From: Xylogone sp. PMI_703
Taxonomy: Eukaryota > Ascomycota > Leotiomycetes
Length of the DNA: 64,000 nucleotides
NCBI GenBank assembly: GCA_021399445.1
Contig: JAJTUQ010000003.1
Coordinates: 5,208,001 to 5,272,000, forward strand
Direction: 5' to 3'
Shown here: piece after piece, positions 45,669 through 56,927 of the stretch
Numbering within the stretch: position 1 is the stretch's first letter
How the letters are laid out: the number at the start of each line of letters is the position of its first letter
The notes under the pieces: model-generated
Databases searched by the model: none
Seen by the model: only the letters and a program-made list of their open reading frames with translations
Told to the model about the DNA's origin: nothing
Program-made: the position numbers and the translations under genes

Positions 45669-48600
45669 ATGCTCGGCGCCAGGCAGCTTACCTTCCTCCT
45701 CACTCTATTGCTCATAGAATCTGTGGCTGCCGACTCTGGAGATGACTTCTCCAACAATCTATTCTCTGATCTGGCACCGTGGGTCATATCGCCTACCTTG
45801 TTGCAAATCATGTGCTAACAGTTCATTGCTGGCAGACTGCTGGCCCTCTTCGGCGAGCGGGTCACTATGCAATTCATGAGTCAGTCAATGGGCTGGGCCG
45901 ACAATATCATATTGGCAATGGCCCCCTTGGGTATAATCACTGTTATAGTCAGTGCCATCAGAGTTGGCGGCCCTTCATGGCTCAAAGGTATCGTAGGGAG
46001 GGCTAGGGAGAACCTCGCGGTTGCTGAAGCCGAGCTAATGTCATCCACTTCGGAGGAAGTTTGCGAGCTCTGGAATGGCCAGGGGGTGGTAAGGAGCATG
46101 GGAGCAGCTATGATTTCTGAGTTCATATGTCTGTTGCCAGAGGGGGTGCAGAGCAACGGAGATGATCTGAAGGTAGAGGTAGTGAAGAACGGAGCAGGGG
46201 AATATCTTAAAGAGACTAGTAAATGGCTTATTTCATTCCTATGTTAGACACTCACATTTCGTTAGAAGTGGGCTTCAGTGAAGACTTCCGTCGATGGCGT
46301 GCTTCGCAAAATCCCTCCCGCAGTTTTGAAAGTACCGGAAAGGAAGAATCAGGAGACGGTTCACAATCGAAAATCATCATCATACGGAATCCTTCTACCA
46401 ATGCACCTAATATCTCACTCAATACCGATAATCTTTTTGGACGAGGGGAATTACATCTGGTAGCGGTCATAGGAATCGTGCTTCAGTTGGGGGTGCTGAT
46501 ATTCTCTGGGTTCGTCACCTACTATCCCACACTGCAGTGGCAAAAGAATGGACAGCCTATCGCTGGTTATGCATTTCCTTGCACTGCAGCTGGGACACTT
46601 GTCTTGGTAATTGGTATGTTAATATGTGCCGATGTCGTGGAAAGCAGCACCCAAGAGAAGAGATATCCAGCAGGGCAGGGGAAGGAGGCTCGCATGGTTT
46701 GGCTCCAGAAGGCCCAAACCGTGAGTGACCAGTCTTTTGATTCTTTTGCAATATACACTAAGGACAAACGGACACTCATTACAACATCACATCGTGCACA
46801 CAGTGAATTCAAACAACTGTTTTAGGATTCAAGGCTGTTGTTGGCACACTTGTCAGTCTTTGTGGGTTCGTTACGCAGTTTATCGGGTTGCGGGGGATGC
46901 ATTTTTCCGCCTCGATAGCTCAACTTACTGCAGTCTGCTTAATGACATGTCTCAGGGCGTGGGTCCGTCGTGGACTTGTGAGGCCACCTTTATGCAAGCG
47001 TCTACCGCCAGGATTTGAGCTTGAGTGGTTTGCGACGACGTTAGGAGAGCCTGGTAATGCATCATGGCTGGGCACCTCGAGTACAGACCCCAAGGCTGCC
47101 TTGGACTGGAGGATTGTGACTGGTGGAGACTTCAGAAATATAGGAAACTAGCCATAACAGACGATATAGAAGATCTGAGGCAGCATGACAGCGGCGGTTC
47201 AAAGGCACATGCGGTGATGATGATACGAAGAGATCTCGGGGAGCTCGCTGACTGGCGTGGCTCCGCATCTGCAGAGGCCATCTGTCTAACGAGGGCAATT
47301 GAGATAGGTATGGATGCACTGTTCGGACCTTCTAGTAGTAATAAGAATTTTGTGTGGTCCATTGGAGCCAGCTTTGCTCAGGCAGAGACTCAGCTAGTGG
47401 AAATTTCGATTAGCAAAACAAGAGAACGGGACTTGGAAAGCATTCGCAGATGAAATTGAAGCAGCACTATCTCTATGGCTCTATTCTGTGAACGAAGAAG
47501 AGCAGCGCAAACTCCAGCCAGAGCAGCAGCAACTGGGGCATCACAAAGATGATGCATGGTTGCGTGCTAAAGGATCGCCCGTGAAGCTTGGATTACGGCT
47601 TTTAGGCCTAAGCACCCCTGCCCTCCGTCGAGATCTCCAGTGGTGGATGCCCCAAGATACAAGAATTATAGAAGTCGTAGAAGATAACAATGGAATGCTG
47701 GAGGTAGACAATCACAGAGTTGTTGGTTGTGGGACTACGGCTCAAACTCGAGACAAGCTATCCCGATATAAGGAGCTGGCAAAACTAAAACTTAGTCCAA
47801 CCCACAGGTATGATGATAGAGAAACAGAAGATACCCTCTTAGCGATGGAGTCGCATGATCCCTTAGAATTGCTATATGCCCAAGACATGTTCTCGGCTTT
47901 CATGTGGGCTGTGGCGAAGACGTTGGAGGATCCTCTCGATGGCGGCGCTGACATTCGATTTGGCGACACTAACAGCGATAATGCCTGGCAATCTTTTACG
48001 CTCCGGAATACGTGTCTATCTACAATGGCGCAGGATATTCAGAATACAGTGCTTGGGAACCTAGATCAAATTTACTTGAGCATTATCCCACCGCTAAGCG
48101 TGCAGCAGAAACTTCCCCAAGTTGACGTGATTGTTGAAGTAGTCCGGCAACATGCTAAGCGACACGAGCAGTTACGGCATTGGGAGGAGGCTGGCGACAC
48201 ATACATATGGCTCTTTCGAATGACAAGGACATTCGGAGAAAAAAGTTTTATTGCCACTAAGGCTACAGCACTACTAATAGAGTATCTGAGACGAGTCACA
48301 GAAACTATTGAGTTGAGGCAAGCTCGGGCATATACGGAAACAGATATCCTAGTAGTAAGGGATCTGAAATCGAGACTTGAAGAGAAACTGAAACCCATTG
48401 ATCCGGTAATATTGTCGAGTCTCATGGGATTATTCATGGAACAAGGGCGCCCTTGGAAGAGCGATCTTGTACAAATACCTGAGTCAGCTGAGGGGCAGAA
48501 CACAAGTTACCCGGAAACGTTCAATTTCACAAAGATGCATCAAGCTGCTAGATCGGGAAAAGTATGGGAGCTAGAAAAGCTTTTAGAAAGAGGAGGGAAT

Positions 48601-49718
48601 GTGAAAGCGAAGGATATCTACGATTGGACGCCATTGCATTATGCTGCAGCAAAGGGAACCACGGGCCTCGCCGAGCTGATGCTACAGGATGGAGCAGATG
48701 TCAATGCTCAAGATCTTCGCGAGTGGACACCATTACACTACGCTTGCCAGCGTGGTGGGATCTCAACCGTGCAGGTTCTCCTACGAGAAGGTGCAAATAT
48801 CGACGGGCGCGGCAGAGATGGAATAGCACCACTACACTGCGCAGCAAGGAATAGCCGTCAAGATGTGGTTCGCTTGTTAATTGAAGCAGGCGCAGCTGTG
48901 GATGTTCCGGACGCCTCAGGAAGTACACCTCTGCTCTGGGCTGCATACAACGGACATAGCACCGTCGTTAAATATTTATGGCAAGACGCGAGTAAAAAGC
49001 TGCGAGGCTACAATGGCAGGACTGCGTTACACCTGGCAGCAATTGGGGGATCGGAAACAGCGGTCAGCTGGCTCGTCGACCAGGGTGTTGATAAAGATGC
49101 CAAGGATCGTTCTGGTGAGACGCCGTTGTATAAAGCCGCCCAAATGGGACATACCGATGTTGTTAGGTTACTTGTAGATAAAGGGGCCGACAAGGAGGCC
49201 AAAAATAGCAATGACGAGACGTCACTGCACTGGGCCGCCCAGATCGGACATTTTGATGTTGCTGAACTACTTCTCGATAAAGGGGCTTATAAAGAGGCTA
49301 AGACTAGTATTGATGGCAGGACGCCATTGCACAAGGCTGCCGAAAACGGGCACGTGGACATTATCAGCTTGCTCATCGAGAAGGGTGCCAACAAGAACGC
49401 TAAAGACATCCGTGGTTGACCCCCTTACACCTTGCAAGCGTAAGGGGAGAGGCAAGTATTGTCGAGTTACTTATCAACAAGGGGGCCGACAGTGATGTTC
49501 AGGACAGTTCTGGCCATACACCATTACACTTTGCTAGCGGGCAGGGGGAGGCAAATATTGTTAAGTTACTTATCGATAAAGGCGCCAACAAGGATATTCA
49601 GGACTACCGTGGCAATACACCATTGAATCAGGCTATCAATAACAAGCGTGGGGCCGTGGTCCGCGTATTTCGATCATCAGGATGCAGTGGTGCCGAAGAG
49701 CCTCAGAATAAGGACTGA
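45669..49718 (+). pseudogene. Membrane protein with ankyrin repeats, broken by frameshifts
   Basis: The gene starts with a signal or first helix (MLGARQLTFLLTLLLIESVAA), then SDLAPLLALFGERVTMQFMSQSMGWADNI and several membrane spans. Introns 45779-45835 and 46219-46265 are clear; a third, 46721-46833 (GTGAGT...CAAG), is possible. The C-terminal part (48535-49690) has about 12 ankyrin repeats (TPLHYAA, LLIEKGANKNAKD). The frame breaks near 47136 (one base lost in an A run), near 47417 (one base gained in an A run) and at about 49418, where RG-TPLHLAS needs one extra base. The last cannot be an intron because the repeat pattern is continuous. For the first two, introns 47054-47151 and 47308-47413 would also restore frame, but would remove conserved-looking sequence. 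The family resembles receptor-like fungal ankyrin proteins. Most likely a decayed copy, unless these are sequence errors. Confidence 0.75.
48535..49690 (+). repeat. Ankyrin repeat block, about 12 units
   Basis: Units of about 33 residues with TPLH...A...G...LL..GA. Units 6-11 resemble each other more than units 1-5 (KGADKEAK, KGANKNAK, KGANKDIQ), suggesting recent duplication within the array. The frame changes between units 9 and 10. Confidence 0.85.
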
Positions 49719-50659
49719 GAGAGCCAGATGCGGACTGTGACCAATTTACTACTAGTTTGACGCCTACGCGTGTTACTGAAAGCTACTAAGAACTCAGCAA
49801 CTGTACTGTCTTTTCAGATAAAACACGTTGGGTTCATTCGAAAATGAAGCTGGAGGGGCTCACAGGTCAAGAGACGGTTTAAGATAAAGAAGAAATGGTG
49901 CCGGCAGGAGTGGGTTCGCAACCTAGGTGGATGATTACGAGTATGAATTAGCTTGGGAAGCGGACTGATTATACTTGCTGTGCTTTAAAAGGGGCTCATT
50001 GCATCTCGTAGAAGAACTACTTGAAAGCGGAACATTTTGCGCTGTTTCCGGATGGGGAAAGCATCCCAGCAGTAGAAACATAAGAGTTCAATTATCGAAG
50101 AAGAAACACCAAGTTGGCAACGTTCTTCAAGTTATTTACTCTTGGTTTAGTCCACTTCGAACACTAACTATAGAAAGGAGTCTTCAATAATGAGTGTATT
50201 GAGGCCACTTGAAAGGTTAGAAGATCAATTTTTTGCTTTCTATTCCGTTTACAAATTCAAAGGACTCTGGTTTACTGTAAAAACTCATCTATCATCACTT
50301 GGACTCTGTATGTGTCATGGTTTTATGAAGACTATGATGAAATTGTACAATTGCAGAAATGACTGTGGCACCTCTTTGTTACTCGTGATTTCGTCTTTTT
50401 TTTTAGATATAGCTTTGAACCCTAACTAGAAGAGAATTAGCATGAGAAGATATTCCTGTGGGATTAAGAGGTATTATTACGCGTGTTGTAACCCATCTCC
50501 ATCTTTCACATATCATATAAGAGACTTAAACGCGTACCCCGCCTTGGCAAATGTACGTAAATAACGGCGCGCCTAGGCAGTAGGCATTGGTATTTCTTTA
50601 GTATCTCATCCGGAATAGTTGATAAACAAAGAATAAGGAGTGAAAAAAAGTAGAACTCT
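49719..50659. other. Intergenic region
   Basis: About 940 bases between plus-strand genes. Short ORFs at 49975-50429 lack motifs; they could be further remnants of the ankyrin locus but show no repeats. Confidence 0.3.
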
Positions 50660-51670
50660 ATGAAGATGGAAAGCACTCTACATTTCGACGCTCGGAGCGA
50701 GGGGCGTAAGTATCTCAACTGCCTTCTGAAAAAATTCAGAGAATAGCTCACATCAGACCAAGCAGCTGAGCCCATCGAAGCTCTTCCCAAAACTTTCTAT
50801 AGATTCATAGACTTTCCAACCGAAATTCAGATCAAGATATGGGAACTAGTAACACCTACTTTCTCCTCATTTGCCGAACATGACGAGTGTGCCGGCGTCA
50901 TCGTCGTCGCTCTGGATCTTGATCTTGGCAACCTCCGGGGAATTCTACCCTCGATCCGAGACCTGAAAAGTGCATACTTCCTAGCAAACGATAAAGTTTC
51001 CGTCGAAGGGTCCGACATATGTGACGTGCTCACAGGATATTCAACTTGGAGATTCCAGGATAATACCATGAGAGACCTTCGGCAGCCGATCCTAGACCTC
51101 CTCCACACATGTCGCGCTTCTCGTAGCGTGGTTCTGAAGTCCTATCGCCTAGACCTAGACTCGAATATTAAGGATGAGTGTCCTCCATTTTGGGACGAAG
51201 GAGATATTGTATATTTCTATACTTTTCCCGATTGGATGGACGAACGTGCTTTGATATACTGGCTGTCACAGCGACAGCACATCTATCCGTCGACCTTTAG
51301 CACGCTACAACATCTTGCCATCCACTTGAACCAAGGTACCTCATCCCTTCTTGGGGTGTATTTACATGCTGTATCCCAGCATCAGTGGCTACAGAGGTTT
51401 CCATCATTGCAGAGCATGATTCTCTTGATTGATCCTTATCGACAACTTCTGTTCGAAAGAAAAGGGATGGGGGGAGGAACTATCTTGCTATATGAACCGG
51501 AAAATGTGCGGGTACAGACTTTGGGATACACTACGCCGTCAGATATTGTAAGTGAAGTAACTAAAGAGCTAGCGGATACGACTCCAGAGGGTAAAGAGGT
51601 ACCACTAGTTGAGATCTTTACTTGCGGCGTGAAGAGTCCAAGGAATAAAAGGAGAACGGCGAAGAGATAG
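50660..51670 (+). CDS. 2EXR-domain protein
   Basis: Exons 50660-50705 and 50757-51670 join across a 51-nt GTAAGT...CATCAG intron, giving 319 aa. The 2EXR signature FYRFIDFPTEIQIKIWEL lies at about residues 27-44, followed by the usual LLHTCRASRSVVLKSY and a C-terminal IFTCGVKSPRNKR tail. The fungal 2EXR family is large and its function is unknown; members are numerous and variable. The gene is plus-strand, downstream of the broken ankyrin gene and convergent with a HET-domain gene. Confidence 0.85.
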
Positions 51671-52056
51671 TGAACGAGTAATGCCCATCCCTGTGTGGTG
51701 AAAGCCACACCATGCTGAAAAAAGATAGCAAGTACGTTGACTTTAAGTATCTCAGACTCTCCACACACATTGGTATCTTTTATAATTTTCACAAGAGTGA
51801 TGTCCTGTAATTACTCCGGAGCATCCTGAACTTTTCCCATAGGAAAATACATTTGCGTTGTGACCCCCGCCCTGATTTGTAAAGAGTTCTAATTCATGGC
51901 CGAACAAAGCCACTTCACCCCAGTTTTACCATTGGGCTTTTATTTCCCTTAATAATTATAAAGGAGTTAGATCCGGCACTTGGAAGCTCATTCTTATATT
52001 AAGAAAATTTTATCAGCCTTTTGGTTATTATAGCACGTAAATTCATACAAAGTCAC
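51671..52056. other. Convergent intergenic region
   Basis: About 390 bases holding the 3' ends of the 2EXR and HET genes. No other feature is seen. Confidence 0.35.
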
Positions 52057-54099
52057 TTAGACTAGACACAAAGTCGGCATCGGACTCATGCCGTATTGAT
52101 CCTTTTCCCACTCGAATTGCTTACTGTATTCTTCGTCCTGTGTAAGCTCTCCTTTCATGATACCTTGAACATAGCACGGCCCCAGAACTTGAGATAAGCA
52201 CCTTTTAATATTATCTCTCGCCAGTTCTACCGTTGATTCGCCTTGAATAACTCTGCCAAACACAAAATTGCGGGACATATCGCGTACCACAAACGGCGTA
52301 CCCTCCCCGCCAAATACCACAACAACATCTCCAACCGCTATATCAGGAGGGGCAAGGCCCATATATCCCCGTTGCGTGAGAATCAGACTGTGTGTCTCGA
52401 GAACATTGATGAGGAATAAGTGAAGCACATAAGCCAATTGGTCATCATCGTCGCTCTCCACCAAGAGCTTAGGATGTGTCTGAGATGGATACGCTGACAA
52501 ATTCATGACCCATATATCCCCTGTATTTACGAGAAAATAATCGCGATAGACTTTCCATATTCTTTGGAGCTTACTATCGGACAAAGTCGTACTGATCTTG
52601 CGAGTTCTAAGCCATCGCTGGAAAGGATGGTCTCCCCGAACAGGCATTTCCATCATGAGTGTGGATCCTAGAGCCTCAACCCAGGATTGGCGAATAGAAT
52701 GCACCTCGAATGTGGACTCTAAAGCCAGGAGGAATTTGAGGATGTTACGGAGTCTCTGCAGAGCCTCTAGAGATCCCTTAATCGGCTGATTTACGCAAAT
52801 CCTGAACGTAATGACATCGAAACGATGTCCACGAACAAATAAGATCCCTGGGGGCCCGGGAACTGACACCACCATGTAATGGTGCACAATCGACGATGTT
52901 TCATACCCCCGATCAAACACTGGCTCCCACATATTTTTTTGCTCTCGGAGGTCCGGTGCCCAAGACGGCAGATGGTACTCAGTAAAATAAGTCGAGGTGT
53001 CCCCGAATAGGGCTCCTTCTGCCTTCCTTTTAGTGTGATCCTGGCGACGCGATAGTCCAGCGTAGAAGAGAGATGTGTATCCACCGAATCTCCTCCAAAA
53101 CTGGTAGTAAGCCCATTCAACCGATTTGTTGTAATCTGGAGTGAAGGAAGAGTCCATACAGGCCATTTTCCAAAGGTCTGTAGTGCCGATGAGACTAAGA
53201 AGCCCATAGACTTTGTCTCTATCGTCTGCGCATTTCTTGTTCCTCAAATCCCATGCCAGACGGCCCATTCGCCACGCCCAGTCTTGCTCAACTACAAAAC
53301 TACCAGAACTGATAGATTCCAGGTGTAGAGAGTATCTTCCCCGCGTGATTACGAGATCGCTGGCATCATTGAAGGATCGCAAACTCCTTGGTAATACAGT
53401 CTCCCGGAGACACACAAGAAGAAGTCTTGTAGATTGTTCCAACACGTTCCAACGTATTTCATAAGTGCCGCAGAGAAATATCGGATCCCTTGCGAGTGAA
53501 AGCTCTTGCACGATCCAAAGTCGAGTAAACCAGTCGCTTTCGTAAACCAATTCTACACGCGCGTTCACGGCATCTTGAATCACTCGATTCGCATCTAACC
53601 CAGGTTTTAATTTATCCCTAGTGACGGCCCAGTAGGCGTTCTCAGGCTGCTCCAAGTACCTGGATGCTTGCTCTGCAAGTAGTTGAAGAAATTGTAACGC
53701 ACATAGCCGATGCGTCGAGAGCTCCCCGAGCCAGCAGAGCACGGTATCGGCTTGCCGGTAAATGCGCCCCATCAGTGTAACTTGTGGGCCTTTCTCGGTA
53801 CGGTCCTGTTGATTGATACAAACTGCGTCAATCCATAGAGTACGCACTCTATCAGGGTATCTGAGATAGCGAAGGATTGTGTGCAGGTTATGGGTTATAC
53901 AAAGCTCTTGCTCATCGATAGAGAGTGATTTGTTTAAGTCCGGCGTCCCCCAGACATAGGAGAGAGCCTCGTAAGAAGATTGTCCATCGAGGTCATAAAT
54001 AGAAAGGCTCGCCTTGAGAGGTATGCCATCAAAGCCCGGTTCAAGGTGAAGAAGTCTAATGCTATTCATATTCGCGATAGAGGTATAGGAGTATGCCAT
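52057..54099 (-). CDS. HET-domain (heterokaryon incompatibility) protein, intact
   Basis: A single-exon gene of 680 aa with a complete HET domain: IRLLHLEPG at the start, YEALSYVWG (residues 43-51), ITHNLHTILRYLR, TLWIDAVCINQQD (87-99), QVTLMGRIYRQADTVLCWLGE and WFTRLWIVQELSLA. The C-terminal part includes DKVYGLLSLIG and a GDVVVVFGGEGTPFVVR segment, the usual end of this HET subfamily. HET proteins mediate non-self recognition and regulated cell death. The start at 54099 is the first ATG of the frame. Unlike the HET gene at 1131, no break is seen. Confidence 0.93.
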   Translation of the reverse strand: MAYSYTSIANMNSIRLLHLEPGFDGIPLKASLSIYDLDGQSSYEALSYVWGTPDLNKSLSIDEQELCITHNLHTILRYLRYPDRVRTLWIDAVCINQQDRTEKGPQVTLMGRIYRQADTVLCWLGELSTHRLCALQFLQLLAEQASRYLEQPENAYWAVTRDKLKPGLDANRVIQDAVNARVELVYESDWFTRLWIVQELSLARDPIFLCGTYEIRWNVLEQSTRLLLVCLRETVLPRSLRSFNDASDLVITRGRYSLHLESISSGSFVVEQDWAWRMGRLAWDLRNKKCADDRDKVYGLLSLIGTTDLWKMACMDSSFTPDYNKSVEWAYYQFWRRFGGYTSLFYAGLSRRQDHTKRKAEGALFGDTSTYFTEYHLPSWAPDLREQKNMWEPVFDRGYETSSIVHHYMVVSVPGPPGILFVRGHRFDVITFRICVNQPIKGSLEALQRLRNILKFLLALESTFEVHSIRQSWVEALGSTLMMEMPVRGDHPFQRWLRTRKISTTLSDSKLQRIWKVYRDYFLVNTGDIWVMNLSAYPSQTHPKLLVESDDDDQLAYVLHLFLINVLETHSLILTQRGYMGLAPPDIAVGDVVVVFGGEGTPFVVRDMSRNFVFGRVIQGESTVELARDNIKRCLSQVLGPCYVQGIMKGELTQDEEYSKQFEWEKDQYGMSPMPTLCLV

Positions 54100-54999
54100 T
54101 GACTCGTATCGATGGGGATCGTAATGATTGAGTTGGCAGCTCCGTGCAGAAACTGCTTATGGAAACATCTAGGAGACGCCACACTTTTCAAGTGACATCT
54201 ACAGTATAAAAGGCGTAATAAAATATGACTAGAGCTGCTCTAAATGCAATATTAAGTAGAGGATTGCTTGCATTTACAAAGCCTAGCCTCAAACCCGGTG
54301 CTCTCACAGGGCAGAGTTAGAGTAAATCTGCCCCGCTTATTAAGAAGCTTGGCATTTTGGGTACCTCTCACTTCTTGTCCAGATATATCCGTTATACGAG
54401 TTTCCTTATGCTCTATATCTTCAAACTTTAGAGCTATATTTGAGCTTAATAGGAGCTCTATTCTAAAGCTCCAAATTCTGGGAACAAGTCGATAGTTATG
54501 CTAGAGTAGGGGGGAAATAGCTATAGTAGCTTTTGACCTTCTTAACATGACGATCAATAGTATAGCTAGACTAGTATTTTTCCAAACTGCCCATCAATTC
54601 TTCACAGATAAATAGCTAAAGAACAATAACAAGCTAATTATAACTTTATATATTTATATGATGGAGATCTAAGACGCCTAAATCATGAAGCCCTTTCGGC
54701 ACATGGAGATAGACTAGAACACTTTAGAAATTTTGTTCACGCAAACTCTAATATAGTTATATCTTCACTATATTTATATTTTTTTACCTATATGAAAATT
54801 CATCGTCCGATAGACGTTCGTTTAACTATGTATATGAGCGTATATATCCATTATCATAACTTTCTTTATATTATTCCCATTCCAAATTTATACCACATCA
54901 AATATGCATTGTTGAGCTCGTAAGACTGAAAACAAAATCCTCTCGTAAACAGAATGAACGGGTATCTACATGACAATATGAAAATCTACACCTGCGTGT
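54100..54999. other. AT-rich intergenic region
   Basis: About 900 bases. The part at 54500-54980 is strongly A/T-rich with many TpA steps and stops in all frames, which could reflect a decayed repeat, but I see no terminal repeats or coding remnant. Confidence 0.3.
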
Positions 55000-56927
55000 T
55001 TAAACCGATGTACTTGAGCCGGTCTTCTTCTTCTCCTGCATTCCAAAGTCCGTCTCCAGGACGTTAGATAGATCATAACCCTTCACGAAGAGCGCAATTG
55101 GAAGACCGATGACAGCAAATGCAATGCTAGCATACCACACAGTCTTAAGCGCATCGACGTAGATGGATATCACGGTAGGCTGCAAGTTGGCAGCCAGGCT
55201 TGAGATGAAAGCTGAGGTGGCTCTCTCGTATGCCTTGCCGTTGAGGAGCAGGGCCTCTACGGCTGGATTGTTACCGAGTCGCTCTGCAGCGAGATGGTTG
55301 ACGCGATCGTTGAAAATCGCACTGGGGATGGCAATACCCCAGATGGATCCGAAAGATCGCATAAAGGTCCAGGTAGCTGTCGCAGTTGCAACCTCGGAAG
55401 GAGGTAGACTGGCCAGCAGTGGAGGGATCATAGAATTGTAGACCATACCGTTGCCCAGGCCGAAGAGGACTTGGTAGCCGACCCATGCTCCGGTGTTGGA
55501 ATTTTCGTCGAGTAAGGCGAAAAGTCCACAGCCAAGAGACATGAGAATGAATCCAACAAAGTGGTAGATACGGTAGCGGCCATTGAGGGTTATGACAACG
55601 CCAGTGATAGCTGCTGCTGGAGCAATAGTAGTGGCAGTTGGGAAGAGCTGAATTCCAGCTCGGGTTGGAGATGAGCCAAGAACGGCCTGGAAGTATACTG
55701 GCAAGAAGTAAGTGACGTAGAGGAGGAGCAGGCCGTGGAAGAAAGCCATCGCATATATCGAGACAGATGTACGGTTGGAGAATAGCCTCGGTGGCATCGT
55801 AGGCTCTTCGACATATCCAGAGATCTGAATCAATCCAAAAGCGATGATACCAAGGAAGCCCAAAACCAACGGCACAATGGTACGCCAGGAGTCCCATGCG
55901 TGCTTGGTTCCTCCCCATGCAAGCGCAAGAAGAATGGCAGTGACGGCGGCGATCAAGATGGCGTTACCAAGCCAGTCTACGCGCTTAAATCGATCCCAGA
56001 TGGTACCTACACGGCGATACTTGAGGTTCAGGAATGGAAGGATGAATATAAGGGAGAGACCTGCAATTGGCAAGTTGATGTAAAAGCACCATCTCCAGGT
56101 AACATGTTGGGTGAAGATACCACCGATGACGGCTGCAGAGAGGGTGAGAATAGTTCACATTAGGGGATATTTGGTGCGAGAGACTTACGACCAATAATTG
56201 TTCCAATAGCATACGTACCAGCCAGTATACCAGTGTACTGGCCTCTCTCGCGCAGAGGGAGCAGATCGCAGATGATGATCTCACCAAGAGTGATGATTCC
56301 ACCTCCGCCGATACCCTGGATTGTTCGGGCGGCGATGATCATAGCAATGTTCTTGGCTCCTCCTGCTAGCCCAGAGCCTAGCATAAAGAGAAGGACTGAG
56401 ATAATAGTCAGCGAGCGACGTCCGAAGATGTTGGCCATCTGGCCAAAAAGCGGCTGAACAGCCGTGGAGGCGAGAACGTAGGCATTTGCGACCCAGACAA
56501 AGGCTTCCTCGGCGTCCAAGTCCTTCGCAATCGTTGGAAGAGCTGTGGAAACGATAGAGAGATCGATAGCAACAAGGAGCGTGGGGACGCAAACACACAT
56601 GAACACCATCCAGAATCGCCAGTCCTTTTTGGCCGGTGGCTCTTCAGGCTCGGCGGCAGCTGCGGCGGCAGCTAGAGCGGCAGGGGTGACAGGCTTTCTT
56701 GGGTCAAACAATGAGGAAGACGATGATGAGGACAACCCAGAGCTATTGTTGAATAGCGGCTTGGGAAGTGGGGAATGGTGTAAAGTACAGCAGCATTCTG
56801 CTGGAGATGGCAGCGTTGCTGCTATGTTCTCCCGGCTCTGCGTCCTGGATTCTGGGGAGTAATGCAAGCTACAGCAGAAGTCTGGCTGAGGAGGCGCGAA
56901 GTCTTGGGTTCGAAAAGCGCCGGCCAT
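55000..56927 (-). CDS. MFS multidrug-type efflux permease (DHA2, 14 helices)
   Basis: A proton antiporter that exports toxic or secondary metabolites at the plasma membrane. Exons 56927-56189 and 56132-55000 join across a 56-nt intron (56133-56188), giving 623 aa. I start at 56927; an upstream frame opens only at GTG. Motifs: FVWVANAYVLASTAVQPLFGQ, FGRRSLTI (loop motif A), RTIQGIGGGGIITLGEIIICDLLPLRERG, and after the splice [24 protein letters not shown], typical of DHA2/TRI12-style pumps. The N-terminal 110 residues are a Ser/Ala-rich extension with two short Cys motifs (FCCSLHYSP and CCCTLHHSP). It lies 2.7 kb from the megasynthase end and is a likely exporter of its product. Confidence 0.92.

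Noticed and set aside
54500..54990. AT-rich tract suggestive of a RIP-decayed transposon
   Set aside because: No terminal repeats, target duplication or coding remnant could be identified by eye; dinucleotide indices would be needed.
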